Below are positions 1 to 8,473 of a stretch of 22,764 nt of DNA, in pieces. Under the pieces are notes generated by a model that was given only the letters and a program-made list of their open reading frames with translations, searched no databases and was not told the origin of the DNA. Origin of the DNA: CAYFKJ01 sp964528595 (GTDB taxonomy: Bacteria; Pseudomonadota; Alphaproteobacteria; UBA2966); contig CAZGTM010000058.1 in NCBI GenBank assembly GCA_964528595.1, forward strand, positions 1 to 22,764, written 5' to 3'. The translations under genes and the position numbers were made by a program. Numbering within the stretch: the stretch's first letter is position 1; each line of letters starts with the position of its first letter.

Positions 1-43
1 GCGAGCGCCTAATCCCACATTGATGCGCGGCGTCAAGGCCACC

Positions 44-70
44 GCCCGCCGGCGCAGGGCCGGAGCGGGC
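44..70. terminator. GC-rich hairpin downstream of the DoxX gene
   Basis: Six paired bases GCCCGC (44-49) and GCGGGC (65-70), continued by four inner pairs (50-53 with 59-62) across a two-base bulge, form a stem-loop about 40 bases past the minus-strand DoxX stop codon. There is no clear T-run on either side, so a role as intrinsic terminator is only possible. The rest of 1-110 shows no gene I can support. Confidence 0.25.
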
Positions 71-110
71 GGGACCGTAGCGGGCTTATTGGGTTGTCAC
101 GACGCTGGTT

Positions 111-521
111 TCAGGCGCCGGCGGGGGCTTGGGAAAGCTCGGACTGTGTGGAGGTCCTGCCGAAGCTGAAAACGAGGAACGACAGGATCGCCAGCAACAC
201 GGCCGCCGGCACGGCCTGGGCGATCGGATCGTTGACGGCGTGCATGACGACGGCGCCGACCATGATGATGGCCAGGCCCGCGGCTGCCAGCCGTTTGAGC
301 GGCCAGGGTCCGACCGGCTTCTGGGGCAGCCAGAGACCGATGGCGCCGGCCACTTCACTGGCGCCGATAAAATACATGAAACCGACCGGCAGGCCGTAGC
401 GCGCGAAATTCTGGACCATTTCTTCCGCCCCGGAAAGCTTGAAGCTGCCCGCGGCCAGGAACGCCAGGGTCGCCAACGCCGTCAGGGCCAAGGTTCCCCA
501 CTTGCCAAATTTGCTGTTCAT
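111..521 (-). CDS. DoxX family small integral membrane protein
   Basis: The 136-residue product is hydrophobic, with four likely membrane helices at roughly residues 9-27, 46-65, 78-96 and 103-120, the size and layout of DoxX-like proteins. The signature region around residues 26-62 (a conserved KL, then an RYGLP segment and a helix with GASEVAGAIGL) fits the family. Family members are quinone- or redox-linked membrane proteins of mostly unknown function, so no reaction is assigned. I chose the ATG at 521 because GGAG lies 8 bases upstream; an in-frame ATG at 560 would add 13 residues without such a site. The gene is divergent from the LysR gene at 634, and the shared 112-bp region holds a palindrome, so LysR control is plausible. 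Confidence 0.8.
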   Translation of the reverse strand: MNSKFGKWGTLALTALATLAFLAAGSFKLSGAEEMVQNFARYGLPVGFMYFIGASEVAGAIGLWLPQKPVGPWPLKRLAAAGLAIIMVGAVVMHAVNDPIAQAVPAAVLLAILSFLVFSFGRTSTQSELSQAPAGA

Positions 522-571
522 CTGTGCTTCTCCATCGAGTGACGAGTTGATGGGCAACACTTGGGGTTAAA

Positions 572-595
572 TTTTGATCAAAAAACCAATATAAT
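572..595 (+). promoter_or_regulatory. Candidate LysR operator palindrome and -10 box
   Basis: TTTTGATCAAAA (572-583) is a perfect 12-bp palindrome in the divergent DoxX/LysR intergenic region, and TATAAT (590-595) lies 38 bases before the LysR start codon. LysR regulators usually bind dyads between themselves and a divergent target and repress their own gene, so this is a reasonable autoregulatory site. No well-spaced -35 box is evident. The assignment rests on position and symmetry only. Confidence 0.45.
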
Positions 596-633
596 ATCGC
601 TGTTTTTAATCGAATTATTCATACGAGTTTGCG

Positions 634-1524
634 ATGATCCATCCCAACCTTCTCGACCAGCTCGAAATGTTCGTGGTCGCCAGCGATCTCGGCTCGTTTT
701 CCGCCACCGCCAAACAGCTCGGGCGGGCACAGAACGTCGTCAGCTACGGTATTTCGACGCTGGAGGAAAACCTGAACGTCGAATTGTTCGACCGCGGCGG
801 CCACAAAGCCGTCCTCACCGGCGCCGGCCAGGCCTTGCGCAAGGAGGCCCGAAGCCTGGTCAACGCCGCCGCGGGATTGAGCCGCAAGGCCCGGGAACTC
901 TCCGCGGGCGTGGAGGAAATTCTCACCATCGCGGTCGACGACATGGTGCCGTTCGATTTCTTCGAAGCCGCCCTGACCGCCGTCGCCGGCGAATTTCCGG
1001 GCCTCGAGGTGCGCCTGATCCGAACCGCCGGCATCGATGCCCGGTACCGGGTCAACGACGGCGCCGCCGCCCTGGGGATTGCCGCCGACATCATCGGTCT
1101 GGAGGAGAAGCACGACTTCGCCCTGGTCGGCCGCTTTCAGATGGTGCCGGTCATCAGCCCCGAGGTTTATTCGAACGCCGCCGTCGAGGCCGACGCCGAT
1201 CTGCCGGAGTTGCGCCAAATCGTGCTGTCGAGCAGCGAGGCCCCCGAAACCCGGCCGGACCTCGGCGTGTTTAGCCGCCATATCTGGCGCGTCATCGATC
1301 TCAGATCCAAGTTCGAACTGATCCGCCGGGGCCTTGGCTGGGGCATGCTGCCGACGCACATGGTGGCGGAAGACCTGGCCGCCGGCCGTCTGATCCGGGT
1401 AGAAACCAGGCACTTCGCGGCCATGCCGGAAATCCCGATCGCCCTGTTCAGCTTGGTCTCAATGCCGCTCGGTCCCGCCGGGCAAACTTTCAGGAAGGCA
1501 ATCATGGACCAATGGGCCGGGTGA
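634..1524 (+). CDS. LysR family transcriptional regulator
   Basis: The 296-residue length is typical for the family. The N-terminal winged helix-turn-helix (about residues 5-65) is clear: a FVVASDLGSFSATAKQLG helix pair, a recognition helix, and the wing ending in ELFDRGGHKAVLTGAG. The remainder (about 90-290) fits the LysR periplasmic-binding-protein-like effector domain. It is a cytoplasmic DNA-binding regulator that senses a small ligand, which cannot be read from the sequence. It is divergent from the DoxX gene and lies 114 bp upstream of a same-strand CoA ligase at 1639, so both neighbours are candidate targets. The ATG at 634 is in frame with the HTH and leaves no room for a longer natural N-terminus. 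Confidence 0.92.
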   Translation: MIHPNLLDQLEMFVVASDLGSFSATAKQLGRAQNVVSYGISTLEENLNVELFDRGGHKAVLTGAGQALRKEARSLVNAAAGLSRKARELSAGVEEILTIAVDDMVPFDFFEAALTAVAGEFPGLEVRLIRTAGIDARYRVNDGAAALGIAADIIGLEEKHDFALVGRFQMVPVISPEVYSNAAVEADADLPELRQIVLSSSEAPETRPDLGVFSRHIWRVIDLRSKFELIRRGLGWGMLPTHMVAEDLAAGRLIRVETRHFAAMPEIPIALFSLVSMPLGPAGQTFRKAIMDQWAG

Positions 1525-1550
1525 AACGGCCTAATTTGGAATCGCTTTAA

Positions 1551-1569
1551 TTGTTGGGGTACCAAACAA
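1551..1569. promoter_or_regulatory. Imperfect inverted repeat between LysR and CoA ligase genes
   Basis: TTGTT (1551-1555) and AACAA (1565-1569) pair, with a further GG/CC pair inside and a three-base GTA centre. The repeat lies 26 bases after the LysR stop and 69 bases before the CoA ligase start. It has no T-run, so it is more likely a protein-binding dyad or a weak hairpin than an efficient terminator. Confidence 0.3.
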
Positions 1570-1638
1570 TAACACTTGCAAATGTAGGGGTATTTCCAGC
1601 ATCATGCGGACGTCATCAATCTTAGCGAAGCGATCCCC

Positions 1639-3180
1639 ATGGCCCCCAAGGTTACCGGCGATATCCTGCGTCAGACCGCCGAGCGCTTGAACGACAAACC
1701 GGCCCTGGTGTTCGCCGGCGGCTCGATGACATTCGGCGAACTGGATGTCCGCGCCAATCAGCTGGGCAATGCGCTATCGGCGCTGGGCCTGATCCGCGGC
1801 GCCAAAGTCGCCATCATGGCAAGGAACGTCCCGGCCTATCCCATCAGCTACTTCGGCGCGGCGCGTTCGGGCCACGTCCTGGTCCATGCCACCACCCGCT
1901 ATACGGCCACCGAACTGGCCTACATCCTCAACAAATCCGACGCCGAAGCCCTGCTGGTCGAAGCGCCGTTCGCCGCTATCGCCGCCGAAGCGCTAGCCGA
2001 AGCGCCGAACGTAAAACACGTCGTTCTGATCGGCGATGACGCGGAACGGAGCCTGCCGGACGCCTTGGCCTTCGACGATTTCGTCGCGGGCGGGTCCGAC
2101 AGCCCTCCCGATGTCGAAATCGCCGAGCACGATCATTTCGCCATCACCTTCACGGGCGGCACCACCGGTTTCCCCAAGGGTGCGGTGGTCGACCACAAGG
2201 CGCGCATCGTCTCCAGCGAAGCCAGCATCATCGGCCAGAACATGGTGGACACGGATGTCGCGGCGATCACCACGCCGCTCTTTCACACCGCGGGTCTGTT
2301 CGTGTGGTACCAGTCGACGGTAATGGTCGGACAGACCGCCGTCCTCATCCCGGATTGGAGCGCCGCGGCCTTCCTCGGTGCCGTGCGCGACCACGGCGCC
2401 TCCTCGGCCTTCCTGGTACCGACCCAGATCATCATGCTGCTTAACGATCCGGCTTTTGACGAGGATCTCTTCCGCCGCATGGGCAAAATCACCTACGGCG
2501 GCGCGCCCATGCCGCCGGCCCTGAACGACGAAATTCTGGAACGCTTCCCCAAGCTTGAACTTTCAGCCAACTACGGCCAGACCGAAGCCTGTCCCCTCAC
2601 CGTGCTGCGCGTCGACCGGCATCCCGACCGTTCGGCATCGCTGGGCCAGCCGCCGGCTGGCATGGAGGTCGCCGTCCTGGATGAAGACGGCAATCCGCTG
2701 CCGCCGGGCGAGGTCGGCGAAATCGCCACCCGCGGCGAGCATGTCATGGCCGGCTATTACAACGACCCGGAGCAGACGGAAGCCTTCTTCAAAGGCATGA
2801 AGGACGGTTGGGGCTGGACCGGCGACCTCGCGGTGATGGACGAGGCTGGTTTCATCTCACTCGTCGACCGGGCCAAGGACATGTACATCTCGGGCGGCGA
2901 AAACGTCTATCCGAAGGAAATCGAGAACGTCCTGCACAGCCATCCCGCGGTGGCCGAATGCGCCGTGTTCGGCATCCCCGATCAAACCTGGGGCGAAATC
3001 GGCGCGGCCCACATCTGCCTGCGCACCGGCGTCGAGGCGGACGAGCAGGAACTGATCGATTATTGTTCGGAAAATCTGGCGCGTTTCAAACGGCCCCGCG
3101 TCCTGCGCCTGGTGGACGAGTTGCCGAAGACGGCCGTCGGAAAAATCCAGAAAAACGTGTTGCGCGAACAGTATTTGTAG
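1639..3180 (+). CDS. AMP-forming acyl-CoA synthetase (class I adenylate-forming ligase)
   Basis: The 513-residue protein activates a carboxylic acid with ATP to an acyl-AMP and then an acyl-CoA. The phosphate-binding loop FTGGTTGFPKG is at about residues 171-181, followed by the YGQTEACP adenylate motif, a TGDLAVMDEAGF hinge region and DRAKDMYISGGENVYPKEIE. The catalytic lysine of the C-terminal subdomain is K502, in PKTAVGKIQK. The overall type resembles short/medium-chain or aromatic acid ligases (FadK or 4-chlorobenzoate-CoA ligase-like). The acid substrate cannot be deduced. It lies downstream of the LysR gene on the same strand, so LysR-controlled expression is plausible. The ATG at 1639 gives a normal N-terminus but has only a weak ribosome-binding site. 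Confidence 0.9.
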   Translation: MAPKVTGDILRQTAERLNDKPALVFAGGSMTFGELDVRANQLGNALSALGLIRGAKVAIMARNVPAYPISYFGAARSGHVLVHATTRYTATELAYILNKSDAEALLVEAPFAAIAAEALAEAPNVKHVVLIGDDAERSLPDALAFDDFVAGGSDSPPDVEIAEHDHFAITFTGGTTGFPKGAVVDHKARIVSSEASIIGQNMVDTDVAAITTPLFHTAGLFVWYQSTVMVGQTAVLIPDWSAAAFLGAVRDHGASSAFLVPTQIIMLLNDPAFDEDLFRRMGKITYGGAPMPPALNDEILERFPKLELSANYGQTEACPLTVLRVDRHPDRSASLGQPPAGMEVAVLDEDGNPLPPGEVGEIATRGEHVMAGYYNDPEQTEAFFKGMKDGWGWTGDLAVMDEAGFISLVDRAKDMYISGGENVYPKEIENVLHSHPAVAECAVFGIPDQTWGEIGAAHICLRTGVEADEQELIDYCSENLARFKRPRVLRLVDELPKTAVGKIQKNVLREQYL

Positions 3181-3189
3181 ACTGCCGCC

Positions 3190-3247
3190 AAATTAAATGG
3201 TGACAGGTACACATTTGTTCAAAAGTGTACCTGTCACCATTTAATTT
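3190..3247. repeat. Long palindromic element between convergent genes, probable bidirectional terminator
   Basis: Two perfectly complementary 23-base arms (3190-3212 and 3225-3247) flank a 12-base centre, whose TTT (3214-3216) and AAA (3221-3223) can extend the stem. The arms share the core GGTGACAGGTACAC. The element begins 10 bases after the ligase stop and ends one base before the diguanylate cyclase stop. The AAATT/AATTT ends give T-rich tracts after the stem on both strands, as expected for a bidirectional terminator. From memory, similar GGTGACAGGTACAC palindromes occur dispersed in other bacterial genomes, so it may be a mobile REP-type repeat. Confidence 0.8.
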
Positions 3248-3248
3248 G

Positions 3249-4856
3249 TTATTCCGCCTCGGCCAGCACGACCTTGTTGCGGCCGTCTCCCTTGGCCTTG
3301 TAAAGCGCCCGGTCGGCGGCTTCGCGCAGTGAATTCGAATCGCCAAACTCGGAAAAATCGGCGGCGCCGCAGCTGAACGTCACCGAGAACTCGGCGGTAT
3401 CGGAGAAGTGCACGACGCCGGCGAAATGCTGGCGCATCTCGTCGAGCACGCGGAGGGCGTTTTCGGCATTGGTATCGATCATGATGGCCGCGAACTCCTC
3501 ACCGCCAACGCGGCCGACGATATCCACCTTGCGCAGGCGCTGCTGCAGCAGGCGCGCCAAGCCCTTGATCACCCGGTCGCCGGTCGGATGGCCGTAATTA
3601 TCATTCACGTTCTTGAAGAAATCGATATCGATCATGGCGTAGATGAGGTTGCTCTGCGTCCGCCGGGCGCGCGCGATCTCGACTTCCAGTTCTTCGTTCG
3701 TGCGGGTGTGGTTCAGCAATCCGGTGAGGCTGTCGCGCACCATGAAGGATCGCAGCGTGCGCCAGCGTTCCACCCGCGAGGTCACGGCGGAGACCAGGTG
3801 GGCCGGATCGATCGGTTTGGTCAGGAAATCGTCGCCGCCGGCGCTCATCGCTTTCAATTGCCGCTCGCGGTCGCTTTCCGCTGAAAGGTAAACGATCGGC
3901 ATGCTGACATAGGATTCCTGCTGGCGGATCATCTGCGCCAGTTCCAGACCGCTGCAGCCCGGCATGAACGAGACCATCTCGGACATCACGGCCATGGGAT
4001 CATTCAGCGTCGCCACCTCCATGCCGGCGGCTTCCAGCACGGCGCGGTAAAAACTCGTCATCGGCGCTTCGTCGTCCACCACCAATACGCGGTAGTGATC
4101 GGGCGGCTCGGACGACGTCAGCGTGTCCAGCTGGTCGATCAGCAAACCAACGTCGAAAGGTTTGGTAAAGTAAGCCAAACCGCCGGCGCGCACCGCCTGC
4201 AAACGCGCTTCGATATCGTCCCGCGTCGACATGAAGATCACGGGCAATTCGGCGCCGAGCTTTTCCCGGATCAGCTTCATGGCTTCGATGCCGGCAAGCC
4301 GGCCCTCGGGAAAAACGATATCGGCGATAACGGCGGTCGGTTTCTTGCGGTTGATGGCCGACTCCAAATCGGCAAGCCGGAAATAGGTTTCGACGTCGTA
4401 GCCGAAATGGCCGACCTGAATGGCCAGGTTATTCGCAAAATCCTCGTCGTCTTCGATCAAATAGATCAATCGGCGTTCGTCGTCGTTGCGCCGCACCGCC
4501 GTGGGGCGGGGCGCATCGATGTCAACGGCGCGGCGTTCACCGGCGTCCTCCATGATGGCGCGCAGGGCGGCCAGGCGGGCCGTGATGGCGCCGCTGGAGG
4601 CGATATCGGCCGTTTCCTGAACGGCCTCGACGGCGCGTTCCAGGGCGCGTGAGGCTTCGCTTACGTCGTGGAGGCCGAAAGTGGCGCCCGAACCGGCCAG
4701 ACTGTGGGCCAGACGATGCAGAGTGTCCTGCGCATCTTCGTTACCGGCGCACGCCTGCTCCCACGCCTTGTCGATGTCGACAAGGCGTTGGGCAAGGCCG
4801 GCGCGAAACGAATCGCGCATCGCCATAAGCTTTTCTTCGAGCGTTTCCTCGACCAT
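3249..4856 (-). CDS. Hybrid HPT-REC-REC-GGDEF diguanylate cyclase
   Basis: The 535-residue cytoplasmic signalling protein probably makes cyclic di-GMP. In order it has an HPT phosphotransfer domain (about 1-105) with the phosphorylatable H51 in AHSLAGSGATFG; a complete receiver domain (about 128-248) with D179 and K232; a second receiver (about 256-365) with acidic DD261-262 and K347; and a GGDEF domain (about 372-535). The GGDEF domain has active-site GGEEF at 451-455 and an inhibitory-site RKVD at 442-445, five residues upstream. The second receiver reads MVSFMPGCSG (294-303), so the strand that normally carries the phosphoacceptor Asp is missing. An in-frame stop lies two codons before the ATG at 4856, making that the first possible start; an internal ATG at 4826 is also possible. 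The response regulator gene upstream (4972-5343) is co-oriented. Confidence 0.92.
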   Translation of the reverse strand: MVEETLEEKLMAMRDSFRAGLAQRLVDIDKAWEQACAGNEDAQDTLHRLAHSLAGSGATFGLHDVSEASRALERAVEAVQETADIASSGAITARLAALRAIMEDAGERRAVDIDAPRPTAVRRNDDERRLIYLIEDDEDFANNLAIQVGHFGYDVETYFRLADLESAINRKKPTAVIADIVFPEGRLAGIEAMKLIREKLGAELPVIFMSTRDDIEARLQAVRAGGLAYFTKPFDVGLLIDQLDTLTSSEPPDHYRVLVVDDEAPMTSFYRAVLEAAGMEVATLNDPMAVMSEMVSFMPGCSGLELAQMIRQQESYVSMPIVYLSAESDRERQLKAMSAGGDDFLTKPIDPAHLVSAVTSRVERWRTLRSFMVRDSLTGLLNHTRTNEELEVEIARARRTQSNLIYAMIDIDFFKNVNDNYGHPTGDRVIKGLARLLQQRLRKVDIVGRVGGEEFAAIMIDTNAENALRVLDEMRQHFAGVVHFSDTAEFSVTFSCGAADFSEFGDSNSLREAADRALYKAKGDGRNKVVLAEAE

Positions 4857-4971
4857 CCCTCACGTCCGACCAGCAGGACCTCTTGAGAAAGATGTCCCGC
4901 GAATGCCGGTTCGTCAACGCTTCAGTTGGAAAATCTTAGGAATTTCAAGGGGATTGCATTATTTGCCCGGC

Positions 4972-5343
4972 TCATGAATCGGCCAGAACCTTGTCGATCG
5001 CGGAGAGCAGATGGGCGGCACTGAACGGTTTTTCCAATGTTCCACAGGCGCCGAATTTACCCGCAAACGACAGGAAACTGTTGGTCTCAAGCCGACCGCC
5101 GCCCGACATGGCGATGATTTTGACGTCAGGAAAATCGCGTTTCAGTTCGAGAATGGTTTCGATGCCCTCGCGTTCGGGCATGATCATGTCGGTCAAGACG
5201 ATATCGGCCGGTGAATCGCGGAAACTCCTGATTCCCGCCAAACCGTTCCCCGCCTCATTCACGGCATGACCGGCATTTTCGAGGGTGGCGCAAAGAACGG
5301 TCCGAAAATCGTTGTCGTCGTCGATAACAAGTATGTTTGCCAT
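4972..5343 (-). CDS. Single-domain response regulator (CheY-like receiver)
   Basis: The 123-residue protein is one receiver domain and nothing else. It has the acidic triad (IDDDNDF near residue 9), the phosphoacceptor Asp in VLTDMIMP at about residue 51, the Ser of MSGGG, and the conserved Lys in LEKPF near residue 103. It accepts phosphate from a histidine kinase or HPT domain and acts by protein contact. I chose the ATG at 5343 because the receiver fold starts directly after it (MANILVIDDD) and AGG sits 6 bases upstream; the reading frame extends to 5400 without a better site. It lies 115 bp upstream of the HPT-containing diguanylate cyclase on the same strand, so the two may form one phosphorelay; this is inferred from position. 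Confidence 0.88.
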   Translation of the reverse strand: MANILVIDDDNDFRTVLCATLENAGHAVNEAGNGLAGIRSFRDSPADIVLTDMIMPEREGIETILELKRDFPDVKIIAMSGGGRLETNSFLSFAGKFGACGTLEKPFSAAHLLSAIDKVLADS

Positions 5344-5550
5344 GTTGCACCTGTTCCCGAAGCCTTCCCCTCGCTGAAAATTGAACGAACCCGATGACAA
5401 ACCATGGTAACAGGTTCATCCGGGGTTAATCCGAACCGCGCCATCAATTTGGCTCACGAACGCTTGACCCGAAGGTTACAGAATGGTCCACTCCGCCCGC
5501 CCCGCCCAGGTGAATATGTTGGGCGTAAATTCACGCGTGGAGGAGAGCCG

Positions 5551-6297
5551 TTGTCCGGAACATTGGTAATAACCGGCGGCAGCCGGGGTATCGGGGCGGC
5601 CACGTCCCTGGCGGGTGCCGCTGCCGGATACGCCGTGTGTGTCAATTATCAGGGTCGCCAGGATCGGGCCAACGCCGTGGTTGCCGAAATCGAGAAAAGC
5701 GGCGGCAAAGCGTTGGCCGTGCAGGCCGATGTCGGCCGGGCCGAAGACGTCGAGCGTTTGTTTCAGACGGCCCAGGACGAACTCGGCCCCATCACGGGTC
5801 TGGTCAACAACGCCGGCATCACCGGCCCCCGGTCGCGCCTGGACGAAACCGGTCCCACCGACATCGCCCGAACGGTCGAGGTTAACATGACCGGTGCCCT
5901 GATGTGCGCCGCCGAAGCCGTGCGGCGCATGTCGACCCGCCACGGCGGCAGGGGCGGAACAATTGTCAACGTATCGTCGGCCGCCGCCCGGATCGGCGGC
6001 GCCAACGAGTGGGTCGACTACGCCGCAACCAAGGGCGGTCTCGACAGCATGACGGTGGGCCTCGCAATCGAAGTGGCCGGCGACGGCATCCGGGTCAACG
6101 GCGTGCGTCCCGGATTGATCGATACCGAAATTCATGCCGCCGCCGGCGCTGTGGACCGCCTTGAGACCATCGCCCCCAGTATCCCGATGCAACGGGCCGG
6201 AACGGCGTCGGAGGTTGCAGAAACCATCATTTGGCTTTTGTCGGACAAGGCCAGCTACGTCTCGGGCGCCATCGTCGATGTTGCCGGCGGACGCTGA
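5551..6297 (+). CDS. SDR family NAD(P)-dependent oxidoreductase, TTG start
   Basis: This is a 248-residue classical short-chain dehydrogenase/reductase. It has the cofactor motif TGGSRGIG (8-15), NNAG (86-89), catalytic Ser in NVSSAAARIGG (about 142-143) and YxxxK as Y157/K161, with a C-terminus ending YVSGAIVDVAGG. The pattern recalls E. coli YgfF and FabG-like reductases; the substrate is unknown. The frame is open back to an ATG at 5404, but that adds 49 poorly folding, basic residues. A TTG at 5551 sits directly before the Rossmann beta-strand with GGAGGAG at 5539-5545, an excellent ribosome-binding site, so I take TTG as the start. The gene is divergent from the response regulator and 39 bp upstream of cysQ. 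Confidence 0.88.
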   Translation: MSGTLVITGGSRGIGAATSLAGAAAGYAVCVNYQGRQDRANAVVAEIEKSGGKALAVQADVGRAEDVERLFQTAQDELGPITGLVNNAGITGPRSRLDETGPTDIARTVEVNMTGALMCAAEAVRRMSTRHGGRGGTIVNVSSAAARIGGANEWVDYAATKGGLDSMTVGLAIEVAGDGIRVNGVRPGLIDTEIHAAAGAVDRLETIAPSIPMQRAGTASEVAETIIWLLSDKASYVSGAIVDVAGGR

Positions 6298-6336
6298 CGC
6301 ACGTCATGTTTCAATAGATTAAGGACCGTCGACATA

Positions 6337-7094
<758 letters not shown>

Positions 7095-7098
<4 letters not shown>

Positions 7099-7718
7099 GG
7101 ACCAATTCCCGCGACGATGACGGCGCCGAACCCGGCCAACAGGATCGCCGAAAAGCGGTTTATCCAGACCATGCCGTTTTGGTTCAAACGCTGACGCAAC
7201 GCTCCAGCCAGGCCGGCCAGGAACAGCCACCAGATGGCTGACCCGAGAAAGACGCCCACTACCAGGATGCTGGCGTCGAGATAGGCGCGCCCCTTGGCCG
7301 CCAGTCCGAGGCCGGCAAAAATCGCCAGAAACGTCAGGATGGTGGAGGGGTTGGCCAGCGTCAGCAGGAAAGTGCCGGCGTAGCTCGCCAACAACCCCAG
7401 TCCGTTCGATTTGCCGTTTTTCGCGTTGCCGGCTTTTGGTTTGGAACGCCAGGCCCGGATACCCAGCCAGATCAGGAAGGCCCCGCCGCCGAAGCGCAGG
7501 AATTCTTGGGCGTCCAGCAGAAATCCCGAAATGGCCGTCAAACCGAAGGCCGCGACGAAGCCGTAGCAGGCATCGGCGCTGGCCGCACCGAGACCGGAAA
7601 CGAAACCGGCAAGGCGGCCGTGCGTCAGCGTGCGCCGGATGCACAAAACGCCGATGGGACCGACGGGCGCCGCCACGGCGAAACCGATGAACAGGCCTTC
7701 CAGAAACGTACTGTCCAT
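7095..7718 (-). CDS. LysE family translocator
   Basis: The 207-residue inner-membrane protein has the LysE/RhtB signature near the N-terminus (AAPVGPIGVLCIRRTLTHG, about 17-35, then GFVSGLGAASADACYG) and about six hydrophobic segments. Family members export amino acids or related small polar molecules. The ATG at 7718 overlaps the stop of the upstream methyltransferase gene as TAATG, so translation is probably coupled; a start at 7748 would add ten residues inside that gene and is less likely. It is the last gene of the five-gene minus-strand run. Its cargo is not known; export of a toxic acid or pathway intermediate is a guess. Confidence 0.9.
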
Positions 7719-8473
7719 TAGTCCACAGCTTCGGCAATCATCGCCCATACCCGGTGCGGCACGCGAAGCGGTTCTTCGGAAAAACCGTCCTTCAGGACAA
7801 TTTCGTGTGCCGTGTTGAAAGCCGTGACCGCCGCATCATCCAAACTCGCCCCGACACCCGCGCTGGCCCGGACACGCCCCAGCCAGGCCGCATGGCTGTA
7901 CGGCACGTTAAGATCGAATTCAAACGTCTTCACGTCGCCGAAGCCGGCCTCTTCGACGGGTCCGATCCACTGCGGATAGCGGCCGTTGCCGCCGTCGTAG
8001 GTCCAGGCCGGATTGTGCGCGCTGATCAGCGCCTCGGTTGCCGCGACGACCGACCCCGGCAGGGACAACCAGTCGAAGTGGGCGATGACGAGTTGGCCGC
8101 GCGGTTTTAAAAGGCGTCTGACCTCGGCGGCGGTGCGGGACCGGTGGAACCAGTGCCAGCACTGCCCCGCCGTGACGGCATCGAAGATGTCGTCCGGAAA
8201 GGGCAGAACTTCCGCCCGCGAGGCGACTGTCTTCAGGTCTCTGGCCTGCCGCAACTGGGCGGGGTTGAGATCACTCGCCACCACGTCCGCGCCCGCTTCT
8301 TGCAGCCCGCGCGCCACCGTGCCCGTCCCGGATCCGAGGTCGAGGATCCGTTGCCCGGGCCGGCCGATGCCGTACTCGCCCAGCCGGGCGAAAAACTCGA
8401 CGGGAAAGCCGGCGCGATGGCGGGCGTAATCGTCCGAAGTCCGGCCGAAGTCGACGCCGTCGGCGAACGTCAT
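7718..8473 (-). CDS. Class I SAM-dependent methyltransferase
   Basis: The 251-residue protein has the SAM-binding motif I ILDLGSGTG (about 43-51), the acidic residue after strand 2 in VVASDLNP (about 64-71), and the FDAVTAGQCWHWF post-motif region typical of the Methyltransf_11/UbiE-like group. It transfers a methyl group from SAM to an unidentified small-molecule acceptor. It starts inside the stop of the feruloyl-CoA synthetase gene (ATGA, 8470-8473) and its own stop overlaps the lysE-like start, which indicates tight co-expression. Its place in a phenolic-acid operon makes an aromatic substrate possible, but nothing in the sequence proves this. Confidence 0.88.
   Translation of the reverse strand: MTFADGVDFGRTSDDYARHRAGFPVEFFARLGEYGIGRPGQRILDLGSGTGTVARGLQEAGADVVASDLNPAQLRQARDLKTVASRAEVLPFPDDIFDAVTAGQCWHWFHRSRTAAEVRRLLKPRGQLVIAHFDWLSLPGSVVAATEALISAHNPAWTYDGGNGRYPQWIGPVEEAGFGDVKTFEFDLNVPYSHAAWLGRVRASAGVGASLDDAAVTAFNTAHEIVLKDGFSEEPLRVPHRVWAMIAEAVD

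Noticed and set aside
1..110. Possible start or end of a gene at the left edge (a minus-strand reading gives a protein-like short stretch)
   Set aside because: Too short to judge, no start with a ribosome-binding site, and the region contains a GC-rich hairpin downstream of the DoxX gene.
561..1274. A plus-strand frame overlapping the LysR gene in another phase
   Set aside because: The product is very Arg/Gly/Pro-rich with no domain, while the overlapping frame is a full LysR regulator.
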